DNA of 64,000 nucleotides from Vibrio rhodolitus (GTDB lineage: Bacteria > Pseudomonadota > Gammaproteobacteria > Enterobacterales > Vibrionaceae). Shown here in pieces: positions 25,987 through 34,896 of the stretch. Each line of letters begins with the position of its first letter. The first letter of the stretch is position 1. Under the pieces are notes generated by a model. That model saw only the letters and a program-made list of their open reading frames with translations, was not told where the DNA came from and made no database searches. Location of the stretch: assembly GCF_003350325.1 (NCBI RefSeq), contig NZ_QLYZ01000005.1, positions 62,001 through 126,000 on the forward strand. Direction: 5' to 3'. The position numbers and the translations under genes are program-made.

Positions 25987-27477
25987 ATGGAAAATAGCTT
26001 TGCTATTACGACCACATTTGTCGCTTACTTAATCTTAATGTTAGCGATTGGTGTGATTGCTTATCAACGAACCAAAAACTCGACAGACTACTTTCTTGGT
26101 GGTCGTTCATTAGGTCCTTGGCCAGCCGCGCTGTCTGCGGGTGCTTCGGATATGAGTGGTTGGTTACTATTAGGTCTACCAGGCTATGCCTACGCGGCAG
26201 GTATCGAGGCGTTTTGGCTTGCCGGCGGTCTGTTACTGGGTACTTGGTCGAACTGGCTGATCAGTGCTAAACGTCTACGTACTTACAGTATTACGACGGA
26301 TTCACTGACGATTCCGGAGTTCTTTGCGCGTCGTTTTAACGACAATTCGAAAATGATCCAAACCATTTCTGCGTTCTTCATTTTGCTCTTCTTCCTTTTC
26401 TATACCAGTTCGGGTTTGGTTGCGGGTGGTAAATTATTTGAGACAGTATTTGGTCTTGATTACTCAACCGCAGTAATTATTGGTACGGTTTGCGTAGTGT
26501 CATACACGTTATTTGGCGGTTTCTTAGCCGTTTCTTGGACTGACTTAGTGCAAGGTTTATTAATGTCAGCTGCGCTACTTATCGTGCCTATCGCAACGAT
26601 GCAAGGTGGTTTTGGTGACGTTGCAAATCAGCTTGAAGCAATCAACCCAGAACTGTTGACGTTGTGGAACGATTCAAAAGGTGAACCGCTTTCAGCCATC
26701 GCAATTATCTCTTTGGCAGCTTGGGGCTTAGGTTACTTTGGTCAGCCGCATATCCTGGCGCGTTTTAAAGCAACACGTAGCAACAAAGACCTCACAACGG
26801 CACGTCGTATTGCTGTGGTGTGGACGGCGTTGTCAATGGCTGGCGCGATGATGGTGGGCATTGTGGGTCTAATCCATGTTCAAAGCACCGGCAGCCTATC
26901 ACTGGATGATGGTGAGAAGATCTTTATGCTGCTGGTGAACTCTATGTTCCACCCAGTGATCGCAGGTATCTTACTGGCGGCAATTCTGGCGGCAATCATG
27001 AGCACTGCAGACTCTCAGCTATTGGTATCGTCATCGGCGCTAGCGGAAGACTTCTACAAGCAAGTGATCAAAAAAGACGCGACCTCAGAAGAGATTGTTA
27101 TGGTTGGTCGTATCGCAGTGGTGGCAATTTCAGTTGTGGCACTTATCCTTGCCATGACGCCAGATAGCACGGTTCTTGGTCTAGTGTCTTACGCATGGGC
27201 AGGCTTCGGCGCTGCATTTGGTCCTGCGATGATTCTAAGTTTGTACTGGTCGCGTATGAACCGTAACGGTGCACTGGCGGGTATTATTGTTGGTGGTGTC
27301 ACTATCGTTGTTTGGAAACAACTATCAGGCGGTCTGTTTGATATGTATGAAATCGTACCGGGAATCATCTTCTCTACGTTGGCAATTGTTGGCGTGAGCC
27401 TAGCAACGGCTGAGCCGGATGAGACAGTAAAAGCGCAGCACGATAAGTTTGAAAAACAACTAGTTGAACTGCCATAA
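25987..27477 (+). CDS. putP: Sodium/proline symporter PutP
   Basis: Inner-membrane sodium:solute symporter (SSS family) that brings in proline for PutA. The 496 residues have about 13 hydrophobic segments. Family marks include YFLGGRSLGPWPAALSAGAS, with the sodium-site Asp following in SDMSGW; GYFGQPHILARFKA; and the helix-8 stretch ILAAIMSTADSQLLVSS. The ATG at 25987 follows AGAGGA at proper distance. A longer frame to 25909 has no ribosome site and is rejected. It is the third gene of the put operon, after a 90-base gap. Confidence 0.96.
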   Translation: MENSFAITTTFVAYLILMLAIGVIAYQRTKNSTDYFLGGRSLGPWPAALSAGASDMSGWLLLGLPGYAYAAGIEAFWLAGGLLLGTWSNWLISAKRLRTYSITTDSLTIPEFFARRFNDNSKMIQTISAFFILLFFLFYTSSGLVAGGKLFETVFGLDYSTAVIIGTVCVVSYTLFGGFLAVSWTDLVQGLLMSAALLIVPIATMQGGFGDVANQLEAINPELLTLWNDSKGEPLSAIAIISLAAWGLGYFGQPHILARFKATRSNKDLTTARRIAVVWTALSMAGAMMVGIVGLIHVQSTGSLSLDDGEKIFMLLVNSMFHPVIAGILLAAILAAIMSTADSQLLVSSSALAEDFYKQVIKKDATSEEIVMVGRIAVVAISVVALILAMTPDSTVLGLVSYAWAGFGAAFGPAMILSLYWSRMNRNGALAGIIVGGVTIVVWKQLSGGLFDMYEIVPGIIFSTLAIVGVSLATAEPDETVKAQHDKFEKQLVELP

Positions 27478-27504
27478 CCTCACAACCTGTTTGTGAAGTG
27501 ACTC

Positions 27505-27523
27505 AGCCCTGCTTTGCAGGGCT
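27505..27523 (+). terminator. Intrinsic terminator of the put operon
   Basis: Perfect 8-bp arms AGCCCTGC and GCAGGGCT with a TTT loop lie 27 bases after the putP stop and are followed by TTGTTGTATTT. Confidence 0.85.
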
Positions 27524-27649
27524 TTGTTGTATTTACCACACTCGTTTTAGTCTTTGTCGCAATTTATAGACAAAAAATTTAATTTTGCGGAACTCTAGGT
27601 TTATAACAGGGTCAATTCCAAGACGACTGATGAACAGGGAGAATGGGAA

Positions 27650-27877
27650 ATGCCACAGATGTACTGCGATTGCTGCCACAAACAGACTGCACACAAGGTA
27701 GTATTGAAGCGATGTGAGAGTGAAAATGCGTCAATGCTGCGCTCATTGGTGTGTTTTTTCTCTACTGTTCTGCAGGGCGACCATTATGTCAAAATGGAAA
27801 AGCAGTACTTTTGCCGTCGTTGTAATCATCAAAATGTGCCACTTGCCGCGTCGATCACGAATATCAAAGCTGCTTAA
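27650..27877 (+). CDS. Small zinc-ribbon-like protein, 75 residues
   Basis: This is a cytosolic protein with two CxxC knuckles, YCDCCHKQ near residue 5 and YFCRRCNHQ near 54, plus a lone Cys between. That is the layout of a small treble-clef or zinc-ribbon fold. The ribosome site AGGGAGAATGGGAA supports the ATG at 27650. It stands between putP and an Lrp-type regulator without tight coupling to either. I do not recognise a characterised relative. Such proteins may bind nucleic acid or deliver metal, but nothing here decides. Confidence 0.65.
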   Translation: MPQMYCDCCHKQTAHKVVLKRCESENASMLRSLVCFFSTVLQGDHYVKMEKQYFCRRCNHQNVPLAASITNIKAA

Positions 27878-27975
27878 CAAATTCTTACCGAACATTGTTT
27901 TTCTAGGTGACTAAAGTGTGATTAAATTGTTTCCATAATGTTTCACTGTAAGTGTTTATATTTGAGCGGTGTATT

Positions 27976-28443
27976 ATGGAATTGGATCGAATTGATCGCG
28001 AGATACTACGCATACTTCATGCGCATGGACGGCTACCTATTGTTGAACTTGCTAAGCGAGTCAACCTCACAACTTCCCCTTGTTCTGACCGAGTAAAGCG
28101 ACTTGAAAAAGAGCGCTTTATTACCGGCTATCATGCTGAGTTAAATTCAGAGAAGCTTGGGCTTGATGTGCAAGTGTTTATTCATATTCGCTTGGATCAA
28201 AGCAGTTTCTCAGTGTTTGAAAAATTTGCTAAAGCTGTAGATGATTTACCGGAAGTCGAAGAGTGCTACTCTCTTTCCGGTGACTTTGACACCATGATCA
28301 AAGTGCGAGTGAAGAACATGAAAGAGTACCAACACTTCATGTCGCAAAAGCTTGGTGGTTTGCCTGGCGTCATCCAATCACGCAGCGAAGTGGTGATTGA
28401 AGAGCATAAGGGCAGCAATGGCGTTAGTGCTGCGCTAATTTAA
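27976..28443 (+). CDS. Lrp/AsnC-family transcriptional regulator
   Basis: The 155-residue protein has an N-terminal winged helix-turn-helix (about 4-60, LDRIDREILRILHAHGRL, then RVNLTTSPCSDRVKRLE) and a C-terminal RAM ligand-binding domain (about 65-145, GDFDTMIKVRVKNMKEYQHF). Lrp/AsnC proteins sense amino acids as octamers. Its place beside the put genes suggests an amino acid signal, perhaps proline, but this is inference. The ATG at 27976 gives the standard family N-terminus, and the eight-residue longer frame is rejected. It is followed by a terminator shared with the DUF445 gene. Confidence 0.93.
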   Translation: MELDRIDREILRILHAHGRLPIVELAKRVNLTTSPCSDRVKRLEKERFITGYHAELNSEKLGLDVQVFIHIRLDQSSFSVFEKFAKAVDDLPEVEECYSLSGDFDTMIKVRVKNMKEYQHFMSQKLGGLPGVIQSRSEVVIEEHKGSNGVSAALI

Positions 28444-28482
28444 GTTTGCAATAATTTACGTGCGAGAATTTTGTGTATAAAA

Positions 28483-28507
28483 AAGGGCGAATCCATGATT
28501 CGCCCTT
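28483..28507. terminator. Bidirectional intrinsic terminator
   Basis: Perfect 11-bp arms AAGGGCGAATC and GATTCGCCCTT with a CAT loop lie between the convergent Lrp-type and DUF445 genes. T-runs are on both sides, stronger on the minus strand. Confidence 0.92.
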
Positions 28508-28526
28508 AGTGTTTTTAATTGAAGCA

Positions 28527-29231
28527 TTAAGCAATAAATGAAGAAATAATACCGATTACGCCACCGAAAACACCACCCCAAACTACGAGCCAGCCAAGAT
28601 GTTCTTTGATCATCTTTTGCACCATCTCTTTAACCAGTTTTGGCGTGAGCTCACTCAGACGTTGGTCAATGATGTTCTCAATGTTGGTTTTGATTTCATC
28701 CATCATTGCAGGCGCTTCGAGTTGCTCTTTTAAAGCTTCCTTGACGCTATCACTTTGGCTAATTTCAATGATTGATTGCTGCATTTTTTCCACAAAAGGC
28801 TGCTTCATTGGCTGCAGCGCTTCCGCACCGCCCAGCATTGCTAGCATGCCACCAAATGAAGATTGCTCAATCACTTCGACCAACGAATCAAAGGCAGGGT
28901 TGAGATCAACCTTGGCAATCACTGGCTCAAGGTTCAGCGTTTTGCCTGATGCCATTTCACTGCTAAGAAACTTGTCGATGTTTGTCTCGTTAAAGAACTG
29001 CTCCATCATTAAGTTTTTGATGGCGAGCTTGAATTCTTCAAAGCGAGCAGGAATAACCCCTGAACCATATAGCCCCGGGACTTTTTCAAATAGCATGTGA
29101 ATGGCAAGCCAGTTGGTAATTGCCCCAGAGAAGGCAAAAAGACCTGCGTAGTACGCCAGTTGGTTTTGAGAAAGATAACCGCCTGCCAAGAGGGCAAGCG
29201 CAATAATATTAGTCAGTAAGCTCTTGTTCAT
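28527..29231 (-). CDS. DUF445 family membrane protein
   Basis: The 234-residue protein has two hydrophobic segments at the N-terminus (about 5-45) and one at the extreme C-terminus (about 210-232). A long helical soluble part sits between, rich in Met, Glu and Gln. GAITNWLAIHMLFEKVPGLYG and GSGVIPARFEEFK are the DUF445/YheB family marks. The family is found in many bacteria and its job is not settled. It is monocistronic, with a start next to the downstream terminator of the neighbouring ABC gene. Confidence 0.88.
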   Translation of the reverse strand: MNKSLLTNIIALALLAGGYLSQNQLAYYAGLFAFSGAITNWLAIHMLFEKVPGLYGSGVIPARFEEFKLAIKNLMMEQFFNETNIDKFLSSEMASGKTLNLEPVIAKVDLNPAFDSLVEVIEQSSFGGMLAMLGGAEALQPMKQPFVEKMQQSIIEISQSDSVKEALKEQLEAPAMMDEIKTNIENIIDQRLSELTPKLVKEMVQKMIKEHLGWLVVWGGVFGGVIGIISSFIA

Positions 29232-29288
29232 TATAACAACAGGTAGTTCTTGGTGCGGGGAAGTATAACCAAGAGTCGCGATAGCAAA

Positions 29289-29312
29289 AAGCCCTCTTTT
29301 TAAAGAGGGCTT
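29289..29312. terminator. Intrinsic terminator of the ABC exporter gene
   Basis: Arms AAGCCCTCTTT and AAAGAGGGCTT lie 20 bases after the stop of the leftward ABC gene. The minus-strand stem is followed by TTTTGC. Confidence 0.88.
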
Positions 29313-29332
29313 AGTAATACATCAAGTTGCAA

Positions 29333-31186
29333 TTAGACCGAGGTGCTTTGCTCTTCGTCATCACCTAAGAAACCACCGGTTTGGTGCGCCCAAAGCTGAG
29401 CATAGATGCCTTGGTTTTTCAGCAGTTCTTGGTGAGTACCTTGTTCAACAATTTGCCCTTGGTCAAGCACAATCAAGCGATCCATTGCGGCAATGGTAGA
29501 GAGGCGGTGAGCGATAGCGATAACCGTTTTCCCTTCCATTAGCTCATTAAGGCTCTCTTGAATTGCTGCTTCAACTTCTGAATCTAGTGCCGAAGTGGCT
29601 TCATCCAGTACAAGCAGTGGTGCATCTTTTAACAGGACACGCGAGATAGCGATACGTTGACGTTGACCACCAGATAGCTTCACGCCACGCTCACCTACTT
29701 GAGCGTCGTAGCCGACGTTGCCAAACGGGTCGTTGAGGTTTTGGATAAAGTCATGTGCGTGCGCTTGTGTAGTAGCGCGCAGCAGATCCTCTTCGCTGGC
29801 ATCTGGTTTACCATAAAGGATGTTCTCGCGAATTGAGCGGTGTAGGAGTGAGGTGTCTTGAGTCACCATACCAATGCTGCCACGCAGCGAATCTTGCGTT
29901 ACCTCAGAAATCACTTGCCCATCAATTTTAATCTGACCCTCTTCAACATCATGGAAGCGAAGTAGGAGGTTAACCAAGGTTGATTTACCAGCACCTGAGC
30001 GCCCCACTAGACCGACTTTTTCCCCTGGTTTGATATTGAGGTTAAGGTTGCTGATCACGCCTTTCTCTTTATCCCCATAGTGGAAACTAACATTGTCGAA
30101 CTCGATGCCACCGCGTTCTACCGCCAGTGGTTTCGCGTGGGGGTGATCCTTGATATCTATCGGTTTTGAAAGCGTTTTCATGCCATCAACTACGGTTCCC
30201 ATGTTCTCAAATAGCGCACCGACTTCCCACATGATCCACATCGACATACCATTGATGCGCAGTGCCAAACTGATGGCAATAGCGATAGCGCCAACACTGA
30301 TGGCGTTATCCATCCACAAGTAGATCGATAGTGCGCCAATAGAAAATACCAATAAGTAGTTGGTGATCTCTACCGCGACATCAAAGCCGGTGACTAGGCG
30401 CATTTGGCGATACACGGTTTTTAAAAAGCCTTGCATGCCTTCTTCTGCGTACTCAGTTTCACGCTCGCTATGGGAGAACAGCTTAACCGTTGAGATGTTG
30501 GTGTAACTATCGACGATGCGCCCTGTCATGGTAGAGCGGGCGTCAGCTTGCTCGGTGGCCACTTGCTTTAGCTTAGGGACAAAGTAAATTTGAATACCAA
30601 TATAGGCGCCAAGCCACACAAGCATTGGGATCATTAAGCGCCAGTCAGCTTGCGCGAGCAACACGATCATACTGGTGAAATAAACCGAGACATAAACGAA
30701 GACGTCCATGCTCTTCATCACCGTTTCTCGCACCGCCAGCGAGGTCTGCATCACTTTTGTTGCAACACGCCCGGCAAAGTCATCTTGGTAAAAATTGACA
30801 CTTTGCTTCAGTAGATAGCGGTGCGCAAGCCAACGAATCGACATTGGGTAGTTGCCGAGCAAAGTTTGATGCACCAACAGTGAGTAGCCAACCACCATGA
30901 TTGGCATCACAACCAGCAGCAACACGCCATAAAAGATAAGATCCGCTTGGTTGTCTTGCCAAAACGTTTCTGGGTTGCTGCTTGAAAGCCAATCCACTAG
31001 GTTACCCATCGCGCCAAACAGCGTAACTTCGACAATTGCCACTATGGTTGCCATGATCGACATAATGATTAAGGGGACTTCAAAACCACGGGTGTAATAG
31101 CGACAAAATGCCAGTATGCCTTGTGGGGGCTGTTCTGGCTCTTGGGCTGGGAAAGGCTTGGTAAAACCTTCAAATTTCTTAAACAT
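29333..31186 (-). CDS. ABC exporter with fused permease and ATPase
   Basis: Half-size exporter of 617 residues, expected to act as a homodimer in the inner membrane. The transmembrane part (about 25-330) is followed by the ATPase (about 365-600): Walker A GRSGAGKSTL, Q-loop GMVTQDTSLLHRS, signature LSGGQRQRI, Walker B LLVLDEATSALDS, switch His IAHRLST. It resembles the MsbA/MdlB multidrug or lipid exporter group, and the substrate is unknown. The ATG at 31186 (MFKKFEGF) has AGGACA upstream. The longer frame to 31297 would add 37 residues with no ribosome site. Confidence 0.92.
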   Translation of the reverse strand: MFKKFEGFTKPFPAQEPEQPPQGILAFCRYYTRGFEVPLIIMSIMATIVAIVEVTLFGAMGNLVDWLSSSNPETFWQDNQADLIFYGVLLLVVMPIMVVGYSLLVHQTLLGNYPMSIRWLAHRYLLKQSVNFYQDDFAGRVATKVMQTSLAVRETVMKSMDVFVYVSVYFTSMIVLLAQADWRLMIPMLVWLGAYIGIQIYFVPKLKQVATEQADARSTMTGRIVDSYTNISTVKLFSHSERETEYAEEGMQGFLKTVYRQMRLVTGFDVAVEITNYLLVFSIGALSIYLWMDNAISVGAIAIAISLALRINGMSMWIMWEVGALFENMGTVVDGMKTLSKPIDIKDHPHAKPLAVERGGIEFDNVSFHYGDKEKGVISNLNLNIKPGEKVGLVGRSGAGKSTLVNLLLRFHDVEEGQIKIDGQVISEVTQDSLRGSIGMVTQDTSLLHRSIRENILYGKPDASEEDLLRATTQAHAHDFIQNLNDPFGNVGYDAQVGERGVKLSGGQRQRIAISRVLLKDAPLLVLDEATSALDSEVEAAIQESLNELMEGKTVIAIAHRLSTIAAMDRLIVLDQGQIVEQGTHQELLKNQGIYAQLWAHQTGGFLGDDEEQSTSV

Positions 31187-31480
31187 ACATTGTCCTAAAG
31201 CACAGCAGAGTGAAGGGAGAGAAGATGCGCTGCGCATAATATTGAATATCAATATGTTATCGTTTTGCCTACAAGAATGTAACTCCCAATGTGTCACTTC
31301 GGCTGAGAGATTGCTCCCAAACCAATTTAAGGTATTGATGGCAGTAAAATTTACTGTTTTATCTCGTATTTGCCGATGAGATCCCTTTTTGTGCGCGTAA
31401 TTTACTTAAAACTCAGTAATTTTTTTGCTAGCTTTGCAATTATAATCATCTAATAATTAATATAAATGGAGTTTGTAAAT

Positions 31481-32464
31481 ATGTTACAAAAGCAAACCCT
31501 AGCAGATTTAACTAATCCAAACACAATAAAACAAAATGCCAACTGCGTGGTGATGGTGCCACCTAAAGAATTTAGCTTTAATTCGGAAACTGCACGCGAC
31601 AATGAGTTTCAGCAAGGTATCGCTTTGCCTGCTGAGGAGCTTAAGAGTAGTGTCATGGCAGAATTTGAGTCAATGGTCACTCAGCTTCGCAGTGCTGGGA
31701 TTCAAGTTATCGTTCTGGATTACCAACTCGATGCTGAAGCAACGCCAGATGCTGTTTTTCCTAACAACTGGTTCAGTACCAACAGTGAAGGTGACTTGTT
31801 TACTTTTCCAATGGCTTGTGAAAATAGACGTAGAGAAGTACGTCTTGATGAGTTGCGTGAAGCATTAGAAATGTCAGGCAGACATGTAAACAGCCATACC
31901 TCTTTTGAGCACTACTACCAACACGGTGCCTATTTAGAAAGCACGGGTGTGATGATTTTCGACCATATCAATCGCACGATTTACGCTGCCTTGTCGCAGC
32001 GCTGCGATCGAGATGTATTGGAGCAGTTTGCCGAACAAGCGGGTTATCATCGCGTGGTGTCATTTCAAACCGTGCTTCCTTCCGGCAGACCTGTTTACCA
32101 CACCAATGTGATGCTCGCGATCGGTGAGCGTTTTTGTGTGATCTGTGATGAAGTGATCCCGCAATATGAGCGCACGTTTGTGTTGAAATCATTGGCGAAA
32201 GATAAGCAAATTATTTCTATTTCTCTTGAGCAGATGAATGCGATGTGTGGCAACGTATTGCAGTTAGAATCGGTGAATGGCGAGAAACTGATTGCGATGT
32301 CGCAAACTGCCTATAACGCTTTTACTCAAGCGCAGCTCAATCAATTGGCGAGTCATGGTCGTCTGCTGCCGCTTGATGTGACCACCATAGAAACAGTCGG
32401 TGGGGGTAGCGTGCGTTGCATGTTGGGTGAGGTGTTTTTACCTGCGCGCAGCAAGTATTTGTAG
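31481..32464 (+). CDS. ctlX: Arginine deiminase-superfamily hydrolase, CtlX-like
   Basis: The 327-residue enzyme has the amidinotransferase/guanidino-modifying fold. Visible marks are VVMVPPKEF with ARDNEFQQ at the start, ATPDAVFPNNWFSTN near residue 87, the His region HTSFEHYYQHGAYLES near 135 and the C-terminal nucleophile in GGGSVRCMLGE. This matches the group named citrulline utilization hydrolase CtlX, which splits ureido or guanidino substrates. The exact substrate here is not shown. The ATG at 31481 has GGAG nine bases upstream. It is a single gene with a strong terminator. Confidence 0.82.
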   Translation: MLQKQTLADLTNPNTIKQNANCVVMVPPKEFSFNSETARDNEFQQGIALPAEELKSSVMAEFESMVTQLRSAGIQVIVLDYQLDAEATPDAVFPNNWFSTNSEGDLFTFPMACENRRREVRLDELREALEMSGRHVNSHTSFEHYYQHGAYLESTGVMIFDHINRTIYAALSQRCDRDVLEQFAEQAGYHRVVSFQTVLPSGRPVYHTNVMLAIGERFCVICDEVIPQYERTFVLKSLAKDKQIISISLEQMNAMCGNVLQLESVNGEKLIAMSQTAYNAFTQAQLNQLASHGRLLPLDVTTIETVGGGSVRCMLGEVFLPARSKYL

Positions 32465-32498
32465 TAGTGGCTATCACATGATGACCGAGAGATAAAAC

Positions 32499-32522
32499 AA
32501 AGCCCCGCTCTGGCGGGGCTTT
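32499..32522 (+). terminator. Intrinsic terminator of the ctlX-like gene
   Basis: Perfect 10-bp arms AAAGCCCCGC and GCGGGGCTTT with a TCTG loop lie 34 bases after the stop. The stem may also serve the convergent popT gene. Confidence 0.9.
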
Positions 32523-32566
32523 CTGTATTGATTTAGGCGAATTCAATACGCTTAGCTGACTGTTGC

Positions 32567-33484
32567 CTAACGCGTGCGCTCAGCATACTTTTCTAAGCCA
32601 AGTACTAGAGCGATAGCGGCTAGCATCATCACAACAGCAATACCGAGTTGAGATGGTTGATTAAATAGGTGTTCAAACTCAAATGGGGAGAGGTTGTGCT
32701 GAATAAGCGGGACTTCTTCACCTTTTGAATTAGTTCGCCATGTGATTGTCTCTTTCCAAGGCCAGATTTTTGGTAGTGTGCCAATCATTAAGCCAGTTAA
32801 GAACATTAGCGTGGTATCTCTAAAGCGTTTTAGTAGCCACGACAAAACGTGAGAAAAACTCAGTAGCCCGAGTACACAACCGGTTAGGAATAACGCGAGG
32901 ATAGTAAAATCGAATGACTTCACTGCGGCCAGTACCGGTGTATACATGCCAATCAATAGCAGAATAAAGCTACCTGAAATCCCCGGTAAAATCATCGCAC
33001 AAATCGCAATGGCGCCAGCGATCAAAATGTTGATGCTGGTTGGCTCCATATGCAGCGGTTTGAGAATAGTAATGCAGTAAGCGAATGCGACACCGAGTAG
33101 CAAAAATACCCAACGATTAATGGTTTTCTGCTCGACTTGTTTGAGAATATGGAACACCGAAACAAGAATAAGACCGAAGAAGAATGACCAAATTGGAATT
33201 GGATGGGTGACCAATAGCCAAGATATCAGCTTAGCAAGCGTGGCAATGCTGATAAATACTCCGCCGAACAGAGAGAGTAAAAAGAAACCATTGATATGGT
33301 TAAATGCCGCTTTAAAACCGTCTCGTTTCCAAATGCCGAGTAGGCTTGGGTTAATGCGACGAATGCTTTCCAGTAGCGTGTCATAAATGCCTGTAATAAA
33401 AGCGATTGTGCCGCCTGATACGCCGGGTACAACATCCGCTGCACCCATTGCGATACCTTTGAAAAATGTGCTCAAGTAATTCAT
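32567..33484 (-). CDS. popT: DUF368 protein, PopT-type undecaprenyl phosphate translocase
   Basis: Polytopic inner-membrane protein of 305 residues with 8 or more hydrophobic segments. The opening GIAMGAADVVPGVSGGTIAF and the later GAIAICAMILPGISGSFILL are the paired signatures of DUF368. This family was shown in V. cholerae (PopT, VCA0040 as I recall) and other bacteria to flip undecaprenyl phosphate back across the membrane for cell-wall synthesis, which matters at alkaline pH. It is next to the PilZ gene plzD, as in V. cholerae. Confidence 0.9.
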   Translation of the reverse strand: MNYLSTFFKGIAMGAADVVPGVSGGTIAFITGIYDTLLESIRRINPSLLGIWKRDGFKAAFNHINGFFLLSLFGGVFISIATLAKLISWLLVTHPIPIWSFFFGLILVSVFHILKQVEQKTINRWVFLLLGVAFAYCITILKPLHMEPTSINILIAGAIAICAMILPGISGSFILLLIGMYTPVLAAVKSFDFTILALFLTGCVLGLLSFSHVLSWLLKRFRDTTLMFLTGLMIGTLPKIWPWKETITWRTNSKGEEVPLIQHNLSPFEFEHLFNQPSQLGIAVVMMLAAIALVLGLEKYAERTR

Positions 33485-33555
33485 GTTATTTTTCAGTGAA
33501 GTAAGATTAAACGAGTATACCTATTTTCTGTGGAAAAAGTATGAAAACCAAGATG

Positions 33556-33580
33556 ACCGTGAGTGAGGTTTACTCACGGT
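33556..33580 (-). terminator. Probable terminator of plzD
   Basis: Arms ACCGTGAGT and ACTCACGGT around a 7-base loop lie 12 bases after the stop. The minus-strand tail CATCTTGGTTTTC is only a weak U-run. Confidence 0.5.
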
Positions 33581-33591
33581 TGATATCGTGT

Positions 33592-34332
33592 TCATTGCAA
33601 GGTGAGTTTACTACCATCGAATTTGAGATTGCTGAGTAGAGATTGGGCGATCTCTTTACCTAAATCATCAAAGATAACGCCATAGCGACGTTTTTGCGCG
33701 GCTTGTTTTACGTTGCAGATCCGTCCGCTTAACGGCTGGTATACCTGACCTTTACTGTTAGGCACTTTTAAGTGCAACGAAATTTCTTCGCCCACATTAA
33801 AAGGTCGAGTGAGGGATGGTGTGACATATAAGCAGCCGCTTTTTGACAAATCTTTAATTTCACAATCAATGCGGTGATTGGTGCTATGTACTTTCGCCTC
33901 TAAGTTCACTTCATAACGAGGCTCATTGCGCAGCGGCGAACTTTGCATCGTTTGTGGAATGGACATCGCAATCATGGCGATTGGTGCTCGGATGATGTGG
34001 AGTATCTGGCTGCGAAAAGTCAGAACAGCCCCCTCACCGCGCGGAGAGATTGCATTTAAGGTTGCCCAAAAACCTTCTTGAAAGAAGGCTTGTAGTCGAT
34101 CTTCTGTTAGCTTTGGTAACTCGACTAAAATCATATGATTAGAGTGAGTACCTATCAGACGACTGGTGACACGAAATTGTGTACCAACTGGAGTAACAAT
34201 ACCAATATTAAGCTCCCGTCCATGATCAAGCATGGCGAGACCATCGACGCTGGTAATGGTCTTAAGGGCGCGGTTGTCTGAGTTGTTTTTCTGAATAGTT
34301 GAGTTAGTGGAAGTCCCGTTTGGGGTATTCAT
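33592..34332 (-). CDS. plzD: YcgR/PilZ c-di-GMP-binding protein PlzD
   Basis: Cytosolic c-di-GMP receptor of 246 residues with an N-terminal YcgR-like (PilZN) domain (about 30-125) and a C-terminal PilZ domain (about 130-240). Both ligand motifs are intact: RxxxR as RNEPR near residue 136 and DxSxxG as DLSKSG near 165. It corresponds to V. cholerae PlzD (VCA0042), whose c-di-GMP complex structure is known and which affects motility, biofilm and virulence. It is transcribed with the same orientation as popT but separated by a hairpin. Confidence 0.92.
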   Translation of the reverse strand: MNTPNGTSTNSTIQKNNSDNRALKTITSVDGLAMLDHGRELNIGIVTPVGTQFRVTSRLIGTHSNHMILVELPKLTEDRLQAFFQEGFWATLNAISPRGEGAVLTFRSQILHIIRAPIAMIAMSIPQTMQSSPLRNEPRYEVNLEAKVHSTNHRIDCEIKDLSKSGCLYVTPSLTRPFNVGEEISLHLKVPNSKGQVYQPLSGRICNVKQAAQKRRYGVIFDDLGKEIAQSLLSNLKFDGSKLTLQ

Positions 34333-34496
34333 TTAGCCACCATTATCCCATTAGTATGTTTTTAGTTGTGCCAATTCGCGATGAGCTACCGACGACTTGA
34401 GGGAATATGCGTACAATTCTATTGAGGCTTGGCGCAGAGTTCAAACTACAATTGCTCTATATGTATGAGTCTATTGATAAATTATAGGTAAATATT

Positions 34497-34778
34497 ATGC
34501 ATGAAGTTACATTTAATCAAGATGCGAACGAGTTTCATGTGCTACTCGAAGGTGAGTTAAGTGCAGTGATGAAATTTGAGCGTGATGGCGATGTGTTTAT
34601 CGTTACCTCAACTAAAGTACCGGAATCTTTGCAAGGCAAAGGTTATGGTAAGGTGATGATGGAAAGCGTTCTGCCGGTGATTGAGAGTATGGGAGTCAAA
34701 GTGTTGCCCAAATGCAGTTTTGTGGTGAGTTACTTAGAGCGCAATCCACAATGGCAGCATCTTAGAGTTGAGAATTAA
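34497..34778 (+). CDS. Small GNAT-like acetyltransferase (YjdJ type)
   Basis: The 93-residue protein carries only the core of a GNAT fold: strand pairs at the N-terminus, then the acetyl-CoA loop VPESLQGKGYGKVMME near residue 42 and a Cys in LPKCSFVVSYL. This is the YjdJ/NATD1-like group of very short N-acetyltransferases. The substrate is unknown. Its last codons (AGA GTT GAG AAT TAA) already resemble the GAGAGYT heptamer repeat that begins 22 bases downstream. Confidence 0.85.
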   Translation: MHEVTFNQDANEFHVLLEGELSAVMKFERDGDVFIVTSTKVPESLQGKGYGKVMMESVLPVIESMGVKVLPKCSFVVSYLERNPQWQHLRVEN

Positions 34779-34800
34779 GAATAAGATTTGAGAATTTAGA

Positions 34801-34842
34801 GCTGAGAGCTGAGAGCTGAGAGCTGAGAGCTGAGAGCTGAGA
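34801..34842. repeat. Tandem heptamer repeat, 6 copies of GCTGAGA
   Basis: Six perfect head-to-tail copies of a 7-base unit, preceded by about 35 bases of degenerate copies. A sister array of GTTGAGA, differing by one base per unit, lies at 52955-53010. It is intergenic, after the YjdJ-like gene. Confidence 0.97.
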
Positions 34843-34896
34843 GGGCATAGTGGCATTTAGCCGTGCTATGCCCTCAAAGTATTGTTACATAGCGTA

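Noticed and set aside
28606-29100. 164-codon plus-strand frame
   Set aside because: Antisense shadow of the DUF445 gene, with no domain or ribosome site.
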